A stretch of 64,000 nt of DNA, taken from contig JADJFT010000001.1 of the NCBI GenBank assembly GCA_016708465.1, forward strand, positions 1 to 64,000. The letters run 5' to 3'. Under the pieces are notes generated by a model. The model was given only the letters and a program-made list of their open reading frames with translations, did no database searches and was not told the origin of the DNA. Positions 15,598-25,895 of the stretch are shown in pieces. The translations under genes and the position numbers were made by a program. Positions within the stretch are counted from its first letter, which is position 1. Every line of letters starts with the position of its first letter. The stretch is from Rhodanobacteraceae bacterium (GTDB taxonomy: Bacteria > Pseudomonadota > Gammaproteobacteria > Xanthomonadales > Ahniellaceae).

Positions 15598-17514
15598 ATG
15601 GGCAAGATCATCGGTATCGACCTCGGCACCACCAATAGCTGTGTTGCGATCATGGACGGCGGCACGGTCCGCGTCATCGAAAATGCGGAAGGTGATCGCA
15701 CCACGCCGTCGATTGTCGCGTTCGCGAAGGATGGCGAGGTCATCGTTGGCGCCGCCGCCAAGCGTCAGGGCGTGACCAACCCGAAAAATACCTTCTATGC
15801 GGTGAAGCGCTTGGTCGGTCGCAAGTTCACCGACGCCGAAGTCACCAAGGACCTCGATCTGGTGTCGTATGCCATCGTCGGCCACGACAATGGCGACGCC
15901 TGGGTCGCGACCAGTGACGGTCGTCGCATGGCGCCGCCGGAGATTTCGGCCAAGGTGCTGATGAAGATGAAGAAGACCGCTGAGGATTTTCTCGGTGAAC
16001 CAGTGACCGAGGCAGTGATCACGGTTCCGGCCTATTTCAACGATTCGCAGCGTCAGGCGACCAAGGACGCGGGCCGTATTGCGGGCCTAGATGTGAAGCG
16101 CATCATCAATGAGCCGACGGCGGCAGCGCTGGCCTATGGTCTCGACAAGTCCGGCGGCAAGGATCGCAAGATTGCTGTCTATGACCTCGGCGGCGGCACC
16201 TTCGACGTGTCGATCATCGAGATCGCGGAAGTTGATGGTGAGAAGCAGTTTGAAGTGCTGGCTACCAATGGCGACACCTTCCTCGGCGGCGAAGACTTCG
16301 ACAAGCGCGTCATCGACTTCCTGGTCGAAGAGTTCCAGAAAGAACAGGGCATCGACCTGCGCAAGGATCCGCTGGCACTGCAACGCCTGAAGGATGCAGC
16401 CGAGCGCGCCAAGATCGAGCTTTCCACACTGCAGCAGACCGACGTCAGCTTGCCGTACATCACCGCCGATGCCGCCGGCCCCAAGCATCTCACCGTCAAG
16501 TTGACGCGTGCCAAGCTCGAGTCGCTGATCGATGATCTGGTGAAAAAGACCATCGAACCCTGCCGTACCGCGCTGGCCGATGCCAAGGTCAAACCGTCCG
16601 ACATTACGGAAGTGATCTTGGTCGGCGGCATGACGCGCATGCCGCGTGTGCAGGCGGCGGTGACCGAGTTCTTCGGCAAGGAACCGCGCAAGGACGTCAA
16701 CCCGGATGAAGCCGTGGCCGTCGGTGCTGCGATCCAGGCCGGCGTGTTGTCGGGCGCAGTCAAGGACGTGTTGCTGCTCGACGTGACCCCGCTCTCGCTC
16801 GGTATCGAGACGATGGGTGGAGTGATGACCAAGCTGATCGAGAAGAACACCACGGTGCCGACGAAGGCGTCGCAGGTGTTCTCGACCGCCGAAGACAATC
16901 AGACTGCGGTAACCGTGCATGTGCTTCAGGGCGAACGCAAGGAAGCCCGCTACAACAAGTCGTTGGCGAAGTTCGATCTGGCCGGAATCGACTCGGCACC
17001 GCGCGGCATGCCGCAGGTGGAAGTCGCGTTCGACATCGATGCGAACGGCATCCTGCACGTATCGGCGAAGGACAAGAAGACCGGCAAGGAGCAGAAGGTC
17101 GAGATCAAGGCTGGTTCGGGTCTGTCGGAAGCCGAGATCGAGCAGATGGTACGTGACGCCGACGTACATCGCGAAGACGACAAGCGTTTTGCCGAATTGG
17201 TCGAAACCCGCAACAAGGCCGACCAGCTCGTGCACAGCGTGCGTTCGACGCTGAAGGAACATGGTGCCAAGGTGCCGGGCGACCAGATTGGTCGTATCGA
17301 GGAAGCGGCCAAGGATCTGGAGTCGGTGATGAAGGGCGACGACAAGGCCAAGATCGAATCGCGGATCGCAGCACTTGAAGCCGCTGCGCAGTCGCTCGCA
17401 GCGGCTGCCCAAGGCGGTGCCCAGCCCGGCCCGGACGCCGCTGCCGGTGCGCAGGCCCAGAAGAATGATGACGTCGTCGACGCCGAGTTCACCGAGGTCA
17501 AGGACGACAAGTAA
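15598..17514 (+). CDS. dnaK: chaperone DnaK (Hsp70)
   Basis: This is a 638-aa Hsp70. The ATPase domain has IGIDLGTTNSCVA, the phosphate-2 loop YDLGGGTFDVSI and ILVGGMTRMPRV; the substrate-binding domain begins with DVTPLSLGIET, and the C-terminal lid ends in an acidic, alanine-rich tail (VVDAEFTEVKDDK), the usual EEVD-like bacterial end. The frame is intact. It works with GrpE and DnaJ encoded next to it. Confidence 0.98.
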   Translation: MGKIIGIDLGTTNSCVAIMDGGTVRVIENAEGDRTTPSIVAFAKDGEVIVGAAAKRQGVTNPKNTFYAVKRLVGRKFTDAEVTKDLDLVSYAIVGHDNGDAWVATSDGRRMAPPEISAKVLMKMKKTAEDFLGEPVTEAVITVPAYFNDSQRQATKDAGRIAGLDVKRIINEPTAAALAYGLDKSGGKDRKIAVYDLGGGTFDVSIIEIAEVDGEKQFEVLATNGDTFLGGEDFDKRVIDFLVEEFQKEQGIDLRKDPLALQRLKDAAERAKIELSTLQQTDVSLPYITADAAGPKHLTVKLTRAKLESLIDDLVKKTIEPCRTALADAKVKPSDITEVILVGGMTRMPRVQAAVTEFFGKEPRKDVNPDEAVAVGAAIQAGVLSGAVKDVLLLDVTPLSLGIETMGGVMTKLIEKNTTVPTKASQVFSTAEDNQTAVTVHVLQGERKEARYNKSLAKFDLAGIDSAPRGMPQVEVAFDIDANGILHVSAKDKKTGKEQKVEIKAGSGLSEAEIEQMVRDADVHREDDKRFAELVETRNKADQLVHSVRSTLKEHGAKVPGDQIGRIEEAAKDLESVMKGDDKAKIESRIAALEAAAQSLAAAAQGGAQPGPDAAAGAQAQKNDDVVDAEFTEVKDDK

Positions 17515-17542
17515 GCAGCGTTGATTTGAATCGTATCGGTAG

Positions 17543-17575
17543 CCCGGATTTCGCAAGTGATCCGGGTTTACTTTT
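17543..17575 (+). terminator. stem-loop between dnaK and dnaJ
   Basis: CCCGGAT (17543-17549) and ATCCGGG (17560-17566) form a 7-bp stem with a 10-base loop, followed by TTTACTTTT. It is probably a partial terminator that lowers dnaJ relative to dnaK. Confidence 0.6.
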
Positions 17576-17617
17576 CCCGCCATACCAAAATCGCCGCCCG
17601 AACAAGAATCCAGCCGC

Positions 17618-18733
17618 ATGAGCAAGCGTGACTATTACGAAACCTTGGGTGTCGCCAAGGATGCGTCGGAGGACGATCTGAAGAAGGCCTATCGCCGGCT
17701 GGCGATGAAGCATCATCCGGATCGTAACGATGGCGACAAGGATGCTGAGCTCAAGTTCAAGGAATCGAAAGAGGCCTGGGAAGTGCTCTCCGACCCGGCC
17801 AAGCGTCGCGCCTACGACCAGCACGGCCATGCCGCATTCGAACAGGGTGCAGGCGGCGGTGGCGGTTATTCGGATGTCGGCGATATTTTCGGCGATATTT
17901 TCAGTGACTTGTTCGGCGGCAGTCGTCGCGGTGGAGGACAGCCGCGGCGTGGTGCCGATGCGCGGATCGTGGTCGAACTTGATCTGGAAGAGGCAGTGTT
18001 CGGCGCCACCAAGGAGATCGACGTACCAGCAGTCGTGAACTGTGATGACTGCGAGGGCACCGGCTCGCAGGATCGTAAATCGAGCACGTGTTCGATGTGC
18101 CGTGGTCGCGGCCGTGTCGTCGCACAGCGCGGCATCTTCCATGTCGAGCAGGCCTGCCCGACGTGCAGTGGTAGCGGTAAGCAGATCGAAAAGCCGTGCA
18201 AGAGTTGCCGCGGCCATGGTCGTATCCAAAAGGACAAGACGCTGGCGGTGAAGATTCCCGCAGGCGTCGATACCGGTGATCGCGTGCGTCTGGCGGGCGA
18301 AGGCCATGCCGGCCCGCCGGGTACGCCGAGCGGTGATTTGTTCGTCGAAATGATGGTGCGTGAACACAAGATCTTCCAGCGTGAAGGCAATGACCTTTAC
18401 TGCGAAGTGCCGATCCGCTTCTCGCAAGCAGCACTCGGCGGTGAATTGGTGATTCCGACACTGGATGGCGACGCCAAGATCAAGGTGCCGACCGAGACTC
18501 AGACTGGCAAGCTGTTCCGCCTCCGCGGCAAAGGCGTGAAGTCGGTGCGCGGCCATGACCAAGGCGACCTGCTGTGCCGCGTCGTCGTCGAAACCCCAGT
18601 GCGTCTGAGCAAGCGCCAGCGCGAATTGCTGGAAGAGTTCGAAGGCACCTTTGACGATGGCAAGGACCACATGCCGCGGCAGACGTCCTGGGTAGATGGC
18701 GTCAAGTCATTCTGGGACCGGATGACGTCCTGA
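17618..18733 (+). CDS. dnaJ: co-chaperone DnaJ (Hsp40)
   Basis: This is a type I Hsp40 of 371 aa. The J domain has the HPD motif in KHHPDRNDGD, then a Gly/Phe-like linker (GAGGGGGYSDVGDIFG), a zinc-finger domain with four CxxCxG repeats (CDDCEGTG, CSMCRGRG, CPTCSGSG, CKSCRGHG) and C-terminal substrate-binding domains. Start ATG 17618 gives MSKRDYYETLGV. Confidence 0.97.
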   Translation: MSKRDYYETLGVAKDASEDDLKKAYRRLAMKHHPDRNDGDKDAELKFKESKEAWEVLSDPAKRRAYDQHGHAAFEQGAGGGGGYSDVGDIFGDIFSDLFGGSRRGGGQPRRGADARIVVELDLEEAVFGATKEIDVPAVVNCDDCEGTGSQDRKSSTCSMCRGRGRVVAQRGIFHVEQACPTCSGSGKQIEKPCKSCRGHGRIQKDKTLAVKIPAGVDTGDRVRLAGEGHAGPPGTPSGDLFVEMMVREHKIFQREGNDLYCEVPIRFSQAALGGELVIPTLDGDAKIKVPTETQTGKLFRLRGKGVKSVRGHDQGDLLCRVVVETPVRLSKRQRELLEEFEGTFDDGKDHMPRQTSWVDGVKSFWDRMTS

Positions 18734-18887
18734 GTATGCGTACCCGCCGCTTGCTGGCCAGACGCACGCTGATCTGATCGATCCGGGCATGGTTTGAAAC
18801 GTGCTTTGGTCGTGATGGCTGTGCGCGGGGTGCAGCGCGAGATCGGTGCACGCTGCTAGTCTGCGATCCCGTTTTCCGGAGCCCGCC

Positions 18888-20696
18888 ATGTCCGTTACCC
18901 GTCTCGCGATTGCCGTTGCGCTTTGTTTCGGCCTACCGTTCTTCACGGCCTGCAATCAGACTCCAGCGCCGATTGCCGAAGCGGCCAAACCGGCAGCGAT
19001 CAATCACGACCAGCAGTTCGACGCACTGACGCAATCTTAGTTGAGCGACTGGTTCCGGCTAAATCCGATTTCTGCGACCCAGGTCGGTAGTCATATCGTC
19101 GATGGCGATATCGAGGATCTCAGCGTCAAGGGACGCGCGGCTGCGGTCGAACATGCGCGACGCACACTGGCAGCGTTGGAAGCGATCGACGCCACATCGT
19201 TGTCGCGAGAAAATCAGATCGATTACGCGATCCTGCGCAACCAGTTGCAGAGCGATCTCTGGAGCGTCGAGACCTTGCAGAACTGGGCTTGGGATCCGCA
19301 GGTGTATGGCCAGTTGGCCGGTAGTGCGATCTACACGTTGATGGCGCGCGAGTTCGCGCCACTGCCAGAGCGTCTGAAATCGGCAACGCTACGCATCGAA
19401 AAGCTGCCGAGGCTGTTTTCGCAGGCACGTGAGAACCTCGATCCGGCGCGCGTGCCGCTGATTCATGCTGAAACTGCTGCCAAGCAACATGGCGGCATTC
19501 TCGGCCTGGTCGACCAGTTCATTACTCCGAATCTGGATCAACTCGGCGAGGAAGATCGTGAGCGGGCCGAGAACGCCATTGGCAACCTCAAGTTGGCGGT
19601 GGCAGAACAGCAGAAGTGGCTGGACGAAACCTTGGTGCCGAACGCCAAGGGCGACTTCCGAATTGGCGCGGCGCTATACGACCAGAAACTCGCGTTCGCG
19701 CTGAACTCGCCGCTCAGTCGTGGTGAGATCAAACAACGCGCCGAAGCCGAATTGCAGCGTGTGCGTGCCGAGATGTACAGCATCGCGCGTACGGTTTTGG
19801 CAGATCAGCCAAAGGCACCCGAGATGCCAGAGCAGCCGACCCCGGAACAGCAGCAGGCCGGTATCGCCGCAGCGCTGGAACTGGCCTACGCTGATCGTCC
19901 CGATCGCGACAAGGTGGTCGAAACCGCGACCGCTAGCACCGAACGCGCCACCGCCTTCGTGCGCGAAAAAGGCTTGGTCACGCTGCCAGAGTCGCCGGTC
20001 AAGATCATCCTGATGCCGGAGTTTCAGCGTGGCGTGGCGGTCGCTTATTGCGATTCGCCGGGGCCGCTCGACAAGCATCTCGATACCTTCTACGCGGTGT
20101 CGCCGATTCCCGATGACTGGAGTACCGAGCAAGTCGATTCGTTCCTGCGCGAATACAACACGCGCTCGATCGAGGAGTTGAGCATCCACGAAGCCATGCC
20201 CGGGCACTTCTTGCAGATCGCCCATTCGAATAAGCATCCATCGACACTGCGTGCGGTGCTGTCGTCGGGCTCGTTCGTCGAAGGCTGGGCGGTCTATGCA
20301 GAGAAAATGATGGTCGATGCCGGCTATCTCGACAACGATCCGCTATTCAAGCTGATCAACCTCAAGTGGTATCTGCGTGTTATCACCAATGCGCTGATGG
20401 ATCAGGCGATCCATGTCGATGGCATGACCCGTGAAGACGCGATGACGTTGATGACCGTGCAAGGTTTCCAGCAGGAACGCGAAGCTGCGGGCAAATGGGT
20501 GCGCGCGCAATTGACCTCGACCCAGTTGCCAACCTATTTCGTGGGTTTCCAGGAACATCTGGATCTGGAAAAAGCCATTCGCGAGCGTGACGGCGACCAG
20601 TTCGACATGCGCAAGTACAACGACACGGTGCTGTCGTTCGGCTCGCCCCCGGGGCGCTATGTCCGCCAGATGATGCTGAAACAGCCGATCGAGTAA
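18888..20696 (+). pseudogene. DUF885 lipoprotein interrupted by in-frame TAG
   Basis: The start ATG 18888 gives a lipoprotein signal ending FFTAC. The frame reaches an amber codon at 19038-19040 and then continues open for 551 codons in the same frame. Across the stop the sequence reads FDALTQS-stop-LSDWFRLNPISATQVG; family members have Tyr at that place, and TAC or TAT differs from TAG by one base. The C-terminal half carries the family's HExxP-like motif (SIHEAMPGHFLQIAHS) and the EGWAVYAEKMM segment, consistent with a zinc peptidase-like enzyme. The downstream TTG 19041 would give a protein without export signal. Either a nonsense mutation or a base-call error. Confidence 0.83.
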
Positions 20697-20777
20697 TCGT
20701 GCACGAATCGAGCCACGACGTCGTCCGATCAAGCCGGCGCCGTGGACCACGGTGCGGCGCTTGTGACAGGATGCGCC

Positions 20778-21227
20778 ATGTTGCGCATCCTGTTTCGTTA
20801 CCTCACCGGCTCCAAGGCTGGCACCGTCGAGGTCTATCCGGCGGCCAAGTTTCGTGCGCTTTACGTCGGCCGCGATCCGGGTTGTGACCTGCGTTTTCAT
20901 GCCGAGCAGGATGGCGTCGTCAGTCGCAACCATGCGGTGATCGAGTGGCAATGGGCCGAAGGCGAAGCGCCGCGCTTCGCGGTCAGCGACCTGTTGTCGA
21001 GCAATGGCACCTACGTGAACGGCGAACGCGTCGGTCAGGCGGCGCCGCTGACGTCGGGCGATCACATCCGCTTCGGCCATGGCGGTCCGGAAGCCGTATT
21101 CTTGGTTGATCAAGTGGAAGCCGCCGCGTCGGACGGTGAAGAATGGCCCGCACGCGTCGGGTCGACGTCGCAAATTCCGGCATTGCAGATTGACGCCACC
21201 GTGCTGCGCGGGCGCCTGAAACGCTGA
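20778..21227 (+). CDS. FHA-domain protein
   Basis: A start at ATG 20778 (MLRILFRYLTGSKAG) gives 149 aa. A forkhead-associated domain occupies residues about 15-110: YVGRDPGCDLRF, then VVSRNHAVIEW and the SSNGTYVNGERV loop, which together form the phosphothreonine-binding face. The C-terminal 35 residues are unstructured. FHA domains read Ser/Thr kinase output; a Ser/Thr kinase gene lies at 35894-38302, but linkage between them is only a possibility. Confidence 0.88.
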   Translation: MLRILFRYLTGSKAGTVEVYPAAKFRALYVGRDPGCDLRFHAEQDGVVSRNHAVIEWQWAEGEAPRFAVSDLLSSNGTYVNGERVGQAAPLTSGDHIRFGHGGPEAVFLVDQVEAAASDGEEWPARVGSTSQIPALQIDATVLRGRLKR

Positions 21228-21292
21228 ATCCAGATTCAGGGAATCACCGTAACTGGCGCGCAGCACGCGTCCCGCTTCGCTAAACTCGCATC

Positions 21293-22088
21293 ATGGAAAC
21301 GCCCACGCGCAGCACGAAGTTCACCCTCAAGTCGGCCGCCGATATCGTCAAGATGCGCGCCGCCGGCCGTCTCGCCGCCGACGTGCTCGATATGATCGGC
21401 GAACACGTGAAGCCCGGAATAAGTACCGAAGAACTCGATCGGCTCTGTCACGAATACATCGTCGACGTGCAGAAGGCCGTTCCGGCAAACCTCGGCTACA
21501 AAGGTTTCCCGAAGGTGATCTGCACCTCGGTCAACAACGTCATCTGTCACGGCATCCCGAGTGCGTCGAAGGTGCTGAAGGATGGTGACATCATCAATAT
21601 CGACGTTACCGTCATCCGCGACGGCTGGCATGGCGACACCAGTCGCATGTATTACGCCGGTACGCCGCCGGTGCTCGCGAAGCGTCTGGTCGACATCACC
21701 TTCGAGGCGATGTGGCGCGGAATCCGCACGGTGCGGCCAGGCAGCACGCTCGGCGACATCGGCCATGCCATTCAAAGTTTTGCCGAAGCGCAGCGCTTTT
21801 CCGTCGTGCGCGAGTATTGCGGCCATGGCATCGGACAGGTCTATCACGAGGACCCGCAGGTGCTGCATTACGGCAAGCCCGGCGCTGGCCCGACGCTCCA
21901 GAAAGGCATGACGTTCACCATTGAGCCGATGATCAATGCCGGCGCGCCTGCGACACGCCTGATGCCGGACGGTTGGACGGTGGTGACGCGTGACCGTTCG
22001 CTGTCGGCGCAGTGGGAACACACCATTGCGGTAACCGACGATGGCTTCGAGGTGCTGACCCTCGGTGGCGGACCGGACAGCGGCATGA
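21293..22088 (+). CDS. map: type I methionine aminopeptidase (reads into glnD by an indel)
   Basis: Map removes the initiator Met. Metal ligands are visible in INIDVTVIRDGWHGDTSRM, in REYCGHGIGQVYHEDP and in TIEPMINAG and WEHTIAV. The displayed frame does not stop and continues into GlnD. In the next frame TGA at 22086-22088 overlaps the glnD ATG (ATGA); removing one base near 22050-22065 would end Map with VADRTAA at 264 aa, the usual length, and 796 bases is 3n+1. So a normal map-glnD overlap with a single-base insertion is more likely than a natural fusion. Confidence 0.9.
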
Positions 22089-24700
22089 GCGACGCGCGCG
22101 GCAACGATTCTGCCGCGCCTGCGGTCTTCATCGCCTCACAGTGGCGGGAGCGCCTGCGCAAAGCCCAATTTGAAGATGAGGCTTCGTTCGCACTCGGCAC
22201 CTCGGCCGAACTGCTGATTGCTGCGCGTGCCAATCGTGTCGACGAAGCGTTGTGTGCTGCCTACGCGGTGGAACTCGCCAGTCATCATGGCGTCGCGCTT
22301 GCGGCGACCGGTGGATATGGCCGCGGCGAACTGTATCCGCAGTCCGATATCGATCTGCTGCTGATCATCGATCACGAAGACCATCCCGCCCATATCGCGA
22401 TCGAGCATTTTCTCGCAACGATCTGGAATATCGGACTGACAGTCAGCCACATCGCCCGCACGCCGGAACAATGTCTACGGATCGGCGCCGAAGACTTGTC
22501 CTCGGCGACGGCAATGTTCGAAGCGCGCTATCTGGTCGGGGATGAAGCGCTGCTCACGAGTACGTTGGTCGCCTTGGATACCCATCAAGTCTGGCCACCC
22601 GCGGCATTTTTCGAGGCCAAACGTGACGAACTACGCGCCCGCCATGCGCGTTTCAACGATACCTCGTTCAATCTCGAACCGAATGTCAAGGAAGGCCCCG
22701 GCGCGATTCGTGATCTCGATACCCTCGGCTGGATGGCGCGCCGTTGCTTCGGGGTGTCGCGCATCGAGCACTTGGCCGAGAATGGACTTGCGAGTGCTGC
22801 CGACCAGAGTGCACTGATTCACGCCCGGGCCGCGCTAGCGCGCTTGCGGTTCGGTCTGCATCGTTCCGTGCAACGACGTGAAGAGCGTCTGTTGTTCGAT
22901 CATCAGCGTGACCTGGCAAGGCTGTTCGGTTTCGCCGACCAGCACCGCGAAAATCTGGCGGTCGAACAACTGATGCAAGGCTTCTTTCGCAGCGCATCGA
23001 GCGTGCGCCGAATCACTCAAAGGCTGCTGCTCGACTGGGAAGAACGACTGACACCGGAACCCTCGCCGACACTTTGGTACGACGATGGTTTCGGCCTACG
23101 TCGCGGCCGACTGACGCATCGCGATACGGCGGCGGTGGCGGCGACCATGGCCGGTGCATTGAAGGTCTGCCATCGCTTGGCGATGACGCCCGCGGCCGAT
23201 GGTCTGAACCCTGAACTGGCGGCGGCGATCCAGGCGGCCGTGCCAAATTACGCGTTGACTGATGATGCCGGCGATTGCGTCGCTCACTTCCTCGCGATCC
23301 TGCGCCAGCCGCTACGTGCGGTACGTGTGTTGCGCGTGATGTCTGAGCTCGATTTGCTCGGACGTCTGATCCCGGCGTTTGAGCGCGTGAGCGGACGCAT
23401 GCAGTACGACATGTTTCATGCCTACACGGTCGACCAGCACACCCTGCGCGTGCTTGAGCATCTGGCGCGCTTCGCCGACGCCGGAACCGCCGAGTCCTTG
23501 CCACTTGCGGTCGAAGTGCGCGCGCGCTTGCGCAAACCGGAACTGTTGTTGCTGGCTGGTCTGTTTCACGACATCGCCAAGGGCCGGGGCGGCGATCATT
23601 CCGAACTGGGCGAACGCGACGCCCGCGATTTCGTGCGCTGGCTCGGCTTGTCGCAACCAGACGTCGATCTGGTGGCATGGCTGGTACGCCATCATCTCGA
23701 CATGTCGATCACCGCGCAGAAGCAGGACATCGGCGACCCTGTGGTGGTGCACAAGTTCGCCAGTCTCGTGGCGGACTGGGAACGCCTCGATTACCTCTAT
23801 CTGCTGACCGTGGCCGACATTTCCGGTACCAGTCCAAAACTTTGGAATACCTGGAAGGATCGGCTGTTAGCGGATCTCTACAACGCCACCCGTTTTGCGC
23901 TGCGTCGTGGTCTGGAACATCCGGTGCACAGTCGCGAACGTGTTGCCGAAACCATCGGTCAGGCGCGTGAATTACTGCAGAGTCAGGGCGGTGATGTCGT
24001 CGCCGCGGAACAGGTCTGGGCCGACTACCCCGAGGACAGCGTGCTGCGTTTCTCGCCGGACCAATTGGCCTGGCAGGCCGAGCAGGTGCTCGCGCACGGC
24101 GGCAGTGCGGCGGCGCGTGTTGCGATCCGTCATGGCGACAGCGGCGGCAGCGAATTGCTGGTGATCTCGCGTGATCGTGATGGTTTGTTCGCGACGGTCA
24201 CGTCGGTACTCGACCGCATGCAGATCAATGTTCATGACGCACGCATCGTCACCACGCGTGATGGCCGCGTCCTTGACACCTTTCAGATCCTTGATGCGCA
24301 GGGCCATGCCCTGACCGATGTCGCGCGCAGCGACGAACTATGCCGGCGCCTTGCCGATGAACTCGACAAGCCCGAGTTGAATCTGACGCCGGCGCGACGC
24401 GCTTGGTCGCGCCAGCAGAAGCATTTCCATGTGCCGCTGCGCGTCGAGTTCGGCGAACGCGAGGGCGGCGCACGCACACAACTGGCGCTGGTCTGTTCGG
24501 ACCGGCCGGGCCTGCTCGCACATGTCGCGCAAGCGTTCCGCGCCTGCGGCGTGCGCGTGCACGACGCTCGCATCGCCACTTTCGGCGAACGCGTCGAAGA
24601 CTTCTTTGTGCTTTCCGACGAACACAACCGCGCGCTCGATACCGCGGCCACGGAGTCGCTGGAACGCACGCTCGCTCACGAACTGGCGCCCCTGCGATGA
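22085..24700 (+). CDS. glnD: bifunctional PII uridylyltransferase/uridylyl-removing enzyme
   Basis: GlnD modifies the PII protein and is the primary nitrogen sensor. ATG 22085 (MSDARGNDSAAP) gives 871 aa, normal for the family. Domains in order: nucleotidyltransferase (GGYGRGELYPQSDIDLL, with the catalytic Asp pair), a helical linker, an HD hydrolase (LFHDIAKGRGGDHSELG) and two C-terminal ACT domains (ISRDRDGLFATVTSVLD and CSDRPGLLAHVAQAFR) that bind glutamine. It overlaps dapD by 4 bases. Confidence 0.96.
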   Translation: MSDARGNDSAAPAVFIASQWRERLRKAQFEDEASFALGTSAELLIAARANRVDEALCAAYAVELASHHGVALAATGGYGRGELYPQSDIDLLLIIDHEDHPAHIAIEHFLATIWNIGLTVSHIARTPEQCLRIGAEDLSSATAMFEARYLVGDEALLTSTLVALDTHQVWPPAAFFEAKRDELRARHARFNDTSFNLEPNVKEGPGAIRDLDTLGWMARRCFGVSRIEHLAENGLASAADQSALIHARAALARLRFGLHRSVQRREERLLFDHQRDLARLFGFADQHRENLAVEQLMQGFFRSASSVRRITQRLLLDWEERLTPEPSPTLWYDDGFGLRRGRLTHRDTAAVAATMAGALKVCHRLAMTPAADGLNPELAAAIQAAVPNYALTDDAGDCVAHFLAILRQPLRAVRVLRVMSELDLLGRLIPAFERVSGRMQYDMFHAYTVDQHTLRVLEHLARFADAGTAESLPLAVEVRARLRKPELLLLAGLFHDIAKGRGGDHSELGERDARDFVRWLGLSQPDVDLVAWLVRHHLDMSITAQKQDIGDPVVVHKFASLVADWERLDYLYLLTVADISGTSPKLWNTWKDRLLADLYNATRFALRRGLEHPVHSRERVAETIGQARELLQSQGGDVVAAEQVWADYPEDSVLRFSPDQLAWQAEQVLAHGGSAAARVAIRHGDSGGSELLVISRDRDGLFATVTSVLDRMQINVHDARIVTTRDGRVLDTFQILDAQGHALTDVARSDELCRRLADELDKPELNLTPARRAWSRQQKHFHVPLRVEFGEREGGARTQLALVCSDRPGLLAHVAQAFRACGVRVHDARIATFGERVEDFFVLSDEHNRALDTAATESLERTLAHELAPLR

Positions 24701-25527
24701 TGACCCCAAGCCTGCAATCTACGATCGAGGCCGCATTCGAGCGACGCTCGGAGCTTACCCAGAACGAGATCGATGCCAGCATTCGTCCCGCAGTGAATGC
24801 GGTGATTGCCGCGCTCGAAACCAACGAGCTACGCGTCGCCGAGCCGACTGAATCGGGTTGGGCCGTGCATCAATGGATCAAAAAGGCGGTGTTGTTGTCG
24901 TTTCGCATTGAACCAAATCGGCTGATGGCCGCGACGCCGGCACCCTATTTCGACAAGGTGTCACTGCGTTACGAAGGCTATGACGAGGCTGCGTTCCGCG
25001 ATGCGGGTGCGCGTGTGGTGCCGGGTGCGATCGTGCGCCGCGGCGCGCACATCGGCCGCGATGTGGTGCTGATGCCCAGCTTCATCAATATCGGCGCGCA
25101 TGTCGGTGCCGGCACGATGGTCGATACCTGGGCGACGGTCGGCTCCTGTGCGCAGGTCGGTGCGAATGTGCATCTTTCCGGTGGCGCCGGCATCGGCGGG
25201 GTACTCGAACCCTTGCAGGCAAATCCGACCATTATCGAAGACGACTGCTTCATCGGCGCGCGCTCGGAAGTCGTCGAAGGTGTGATCGTCGAGCGCGGTT
25301 CGGTGATCGGTATGGGCGTTTTCATCGGATCGAGCACGCGCATCTACGACCGCGAGACCGGCGAAGTGCATTACGGTCGGGTGCCAGCGGGCAGTGTCGT
25401 CGTCTCCGGCTCGTTGCCGTCCAAGGACGGCTCGCACAGTTTGTATGCGGCGGTGATCGTCAAGAAAGTCGATGCGAAGACGCGCTCGAAGACCAGTCTC
25501 AACGATCTGCTGCGCGGGATCGATTGA
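24697..25527 (+). CDS. dapD: tetrahydrodipicolinate N-succinyltransferase
   Basis: DapD makes N-succinyl-2-amino-6-ketopimelate in lysine/diaminopimelate synthesis. The start is one of two adjacent ATGs (24697 or 24700) overlapping the glnD stop; the longer open frame upstream is glnD in another frame. The N-terminal helical domain is followed by a left-handed beta-helix of hexapeptide repeats (PGAIVRRGAHIGRDVVLMP, then GAHVGAGTMVDTWATVGSC). The C-terminal segment is SGSLPSKDGSHSLYAAVIVKK. About 276 aa, complete. Confidence 0.96.
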   Translation: MMTPSLQSTIEAAFERRSELTQNEIDASIRPAVNAVIAALETNELRVAEPTESGWAVHQWIKKAVLLSFRIEPNRLMAATPAPYFDKVSLRYEGYDEAAFRDAGARVVPGAIVRRGAHIGRDVVLMPSFINIGAHVGAGTMVDTWATVGSCAQVGANVHLSGGAGIGGVLEPLQANPTIIEDDCFIGARSEVVEGVIVERGSVIGMGVFIGSSTRIYDRETGEVHYGRVPAGSVVVSGSLPSKDGSHSLYAAVIVKKVDAKTRSKTSLNDLLRGID

Positions 25528-25895
25528 TGGCCGCGCCGATCCTCTACGGGCTGACGAATTGCGATACCTGCAAGACGGCGCGCAAATGGCTGAAGCGCGA
25601 AGGTTTGGTGCATCAATTCATCGACTACAAATTGCATCCGGTGCCGGGTGCGGCGCTGAAGGATTGGGCGAAGCAGGTCGGCTGGGACAAGTTGATCAAT
25701 CGTTCCGGCACGACTTGGCGTGGCTTGCCGGCGAACCGCAAAGACCCGCAGAGCGATCCCGAATACGTTTTGTTGGTGCGCGAATACCCGAGTTTGCTGC
25801 GGCGCCCGGTGACCGTGACCGATGGCGAAGTGATGCTCGGTTTTACCGGCGGTTTGTACGAGAAGCGCTTCCTCACGGCGAAGGTGTCGGCATGA
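25527..25895 (+). CDS. ArsC/Spx-family thioredoxin-fold protein (YffB-like)
   Basis: ATG 25527 overlaps the dapD stop (TGATG). The 122-aa protein has a thioredoxin-like fold with the single N-terminal cysteines NCDTCKTARKWL, typical of the Spx/YffB branch of the ArsC family. It also has the RSGTTWRGLP and LLRRPV (conserved Arg-Pro) motifs. It lies between dapD and dapE with 4-base overlap on the downstream side. Whether it reduces arsenate is doubtful; the gene order is conserved in xanthomonads. Confidence 0.88.
   Translation: MAAPILYGLTNCDTCKTARKWLKREGLVHQFIDYKLHPVPGAALKDWAKQVGWDKLINRSGTTWRGLPANRKDPQSDPEYVLLVREYPSLLRRPVTVTDGEVMLGFTGGLYEKRFLTAKVSA

Noticed and set aside
16087..18670. Long antisense frames opposite dnaK and dnaJ
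   Set aside because: Known artefact of DnaK/DnaJ codon usage; no independent support.
19038..19040. Programmed amber read-through or pyrrolysine
   Set aside because: No recoding element or pyl genes seen; a Tyr codon one base away explains it better.
24403..24696. Long N-terminal extension of DapD
   Set aside because: It is glnD coding sequence in another frame; family start is at 24697/24700.
21293..24700. Natural Map-GlnD fusion protein of 1135 aa
   Set aside because: The next frame has a TGA overlapping the glnD ATG, Map would have normal length with one base removed, and similar indels occur throughout the window.
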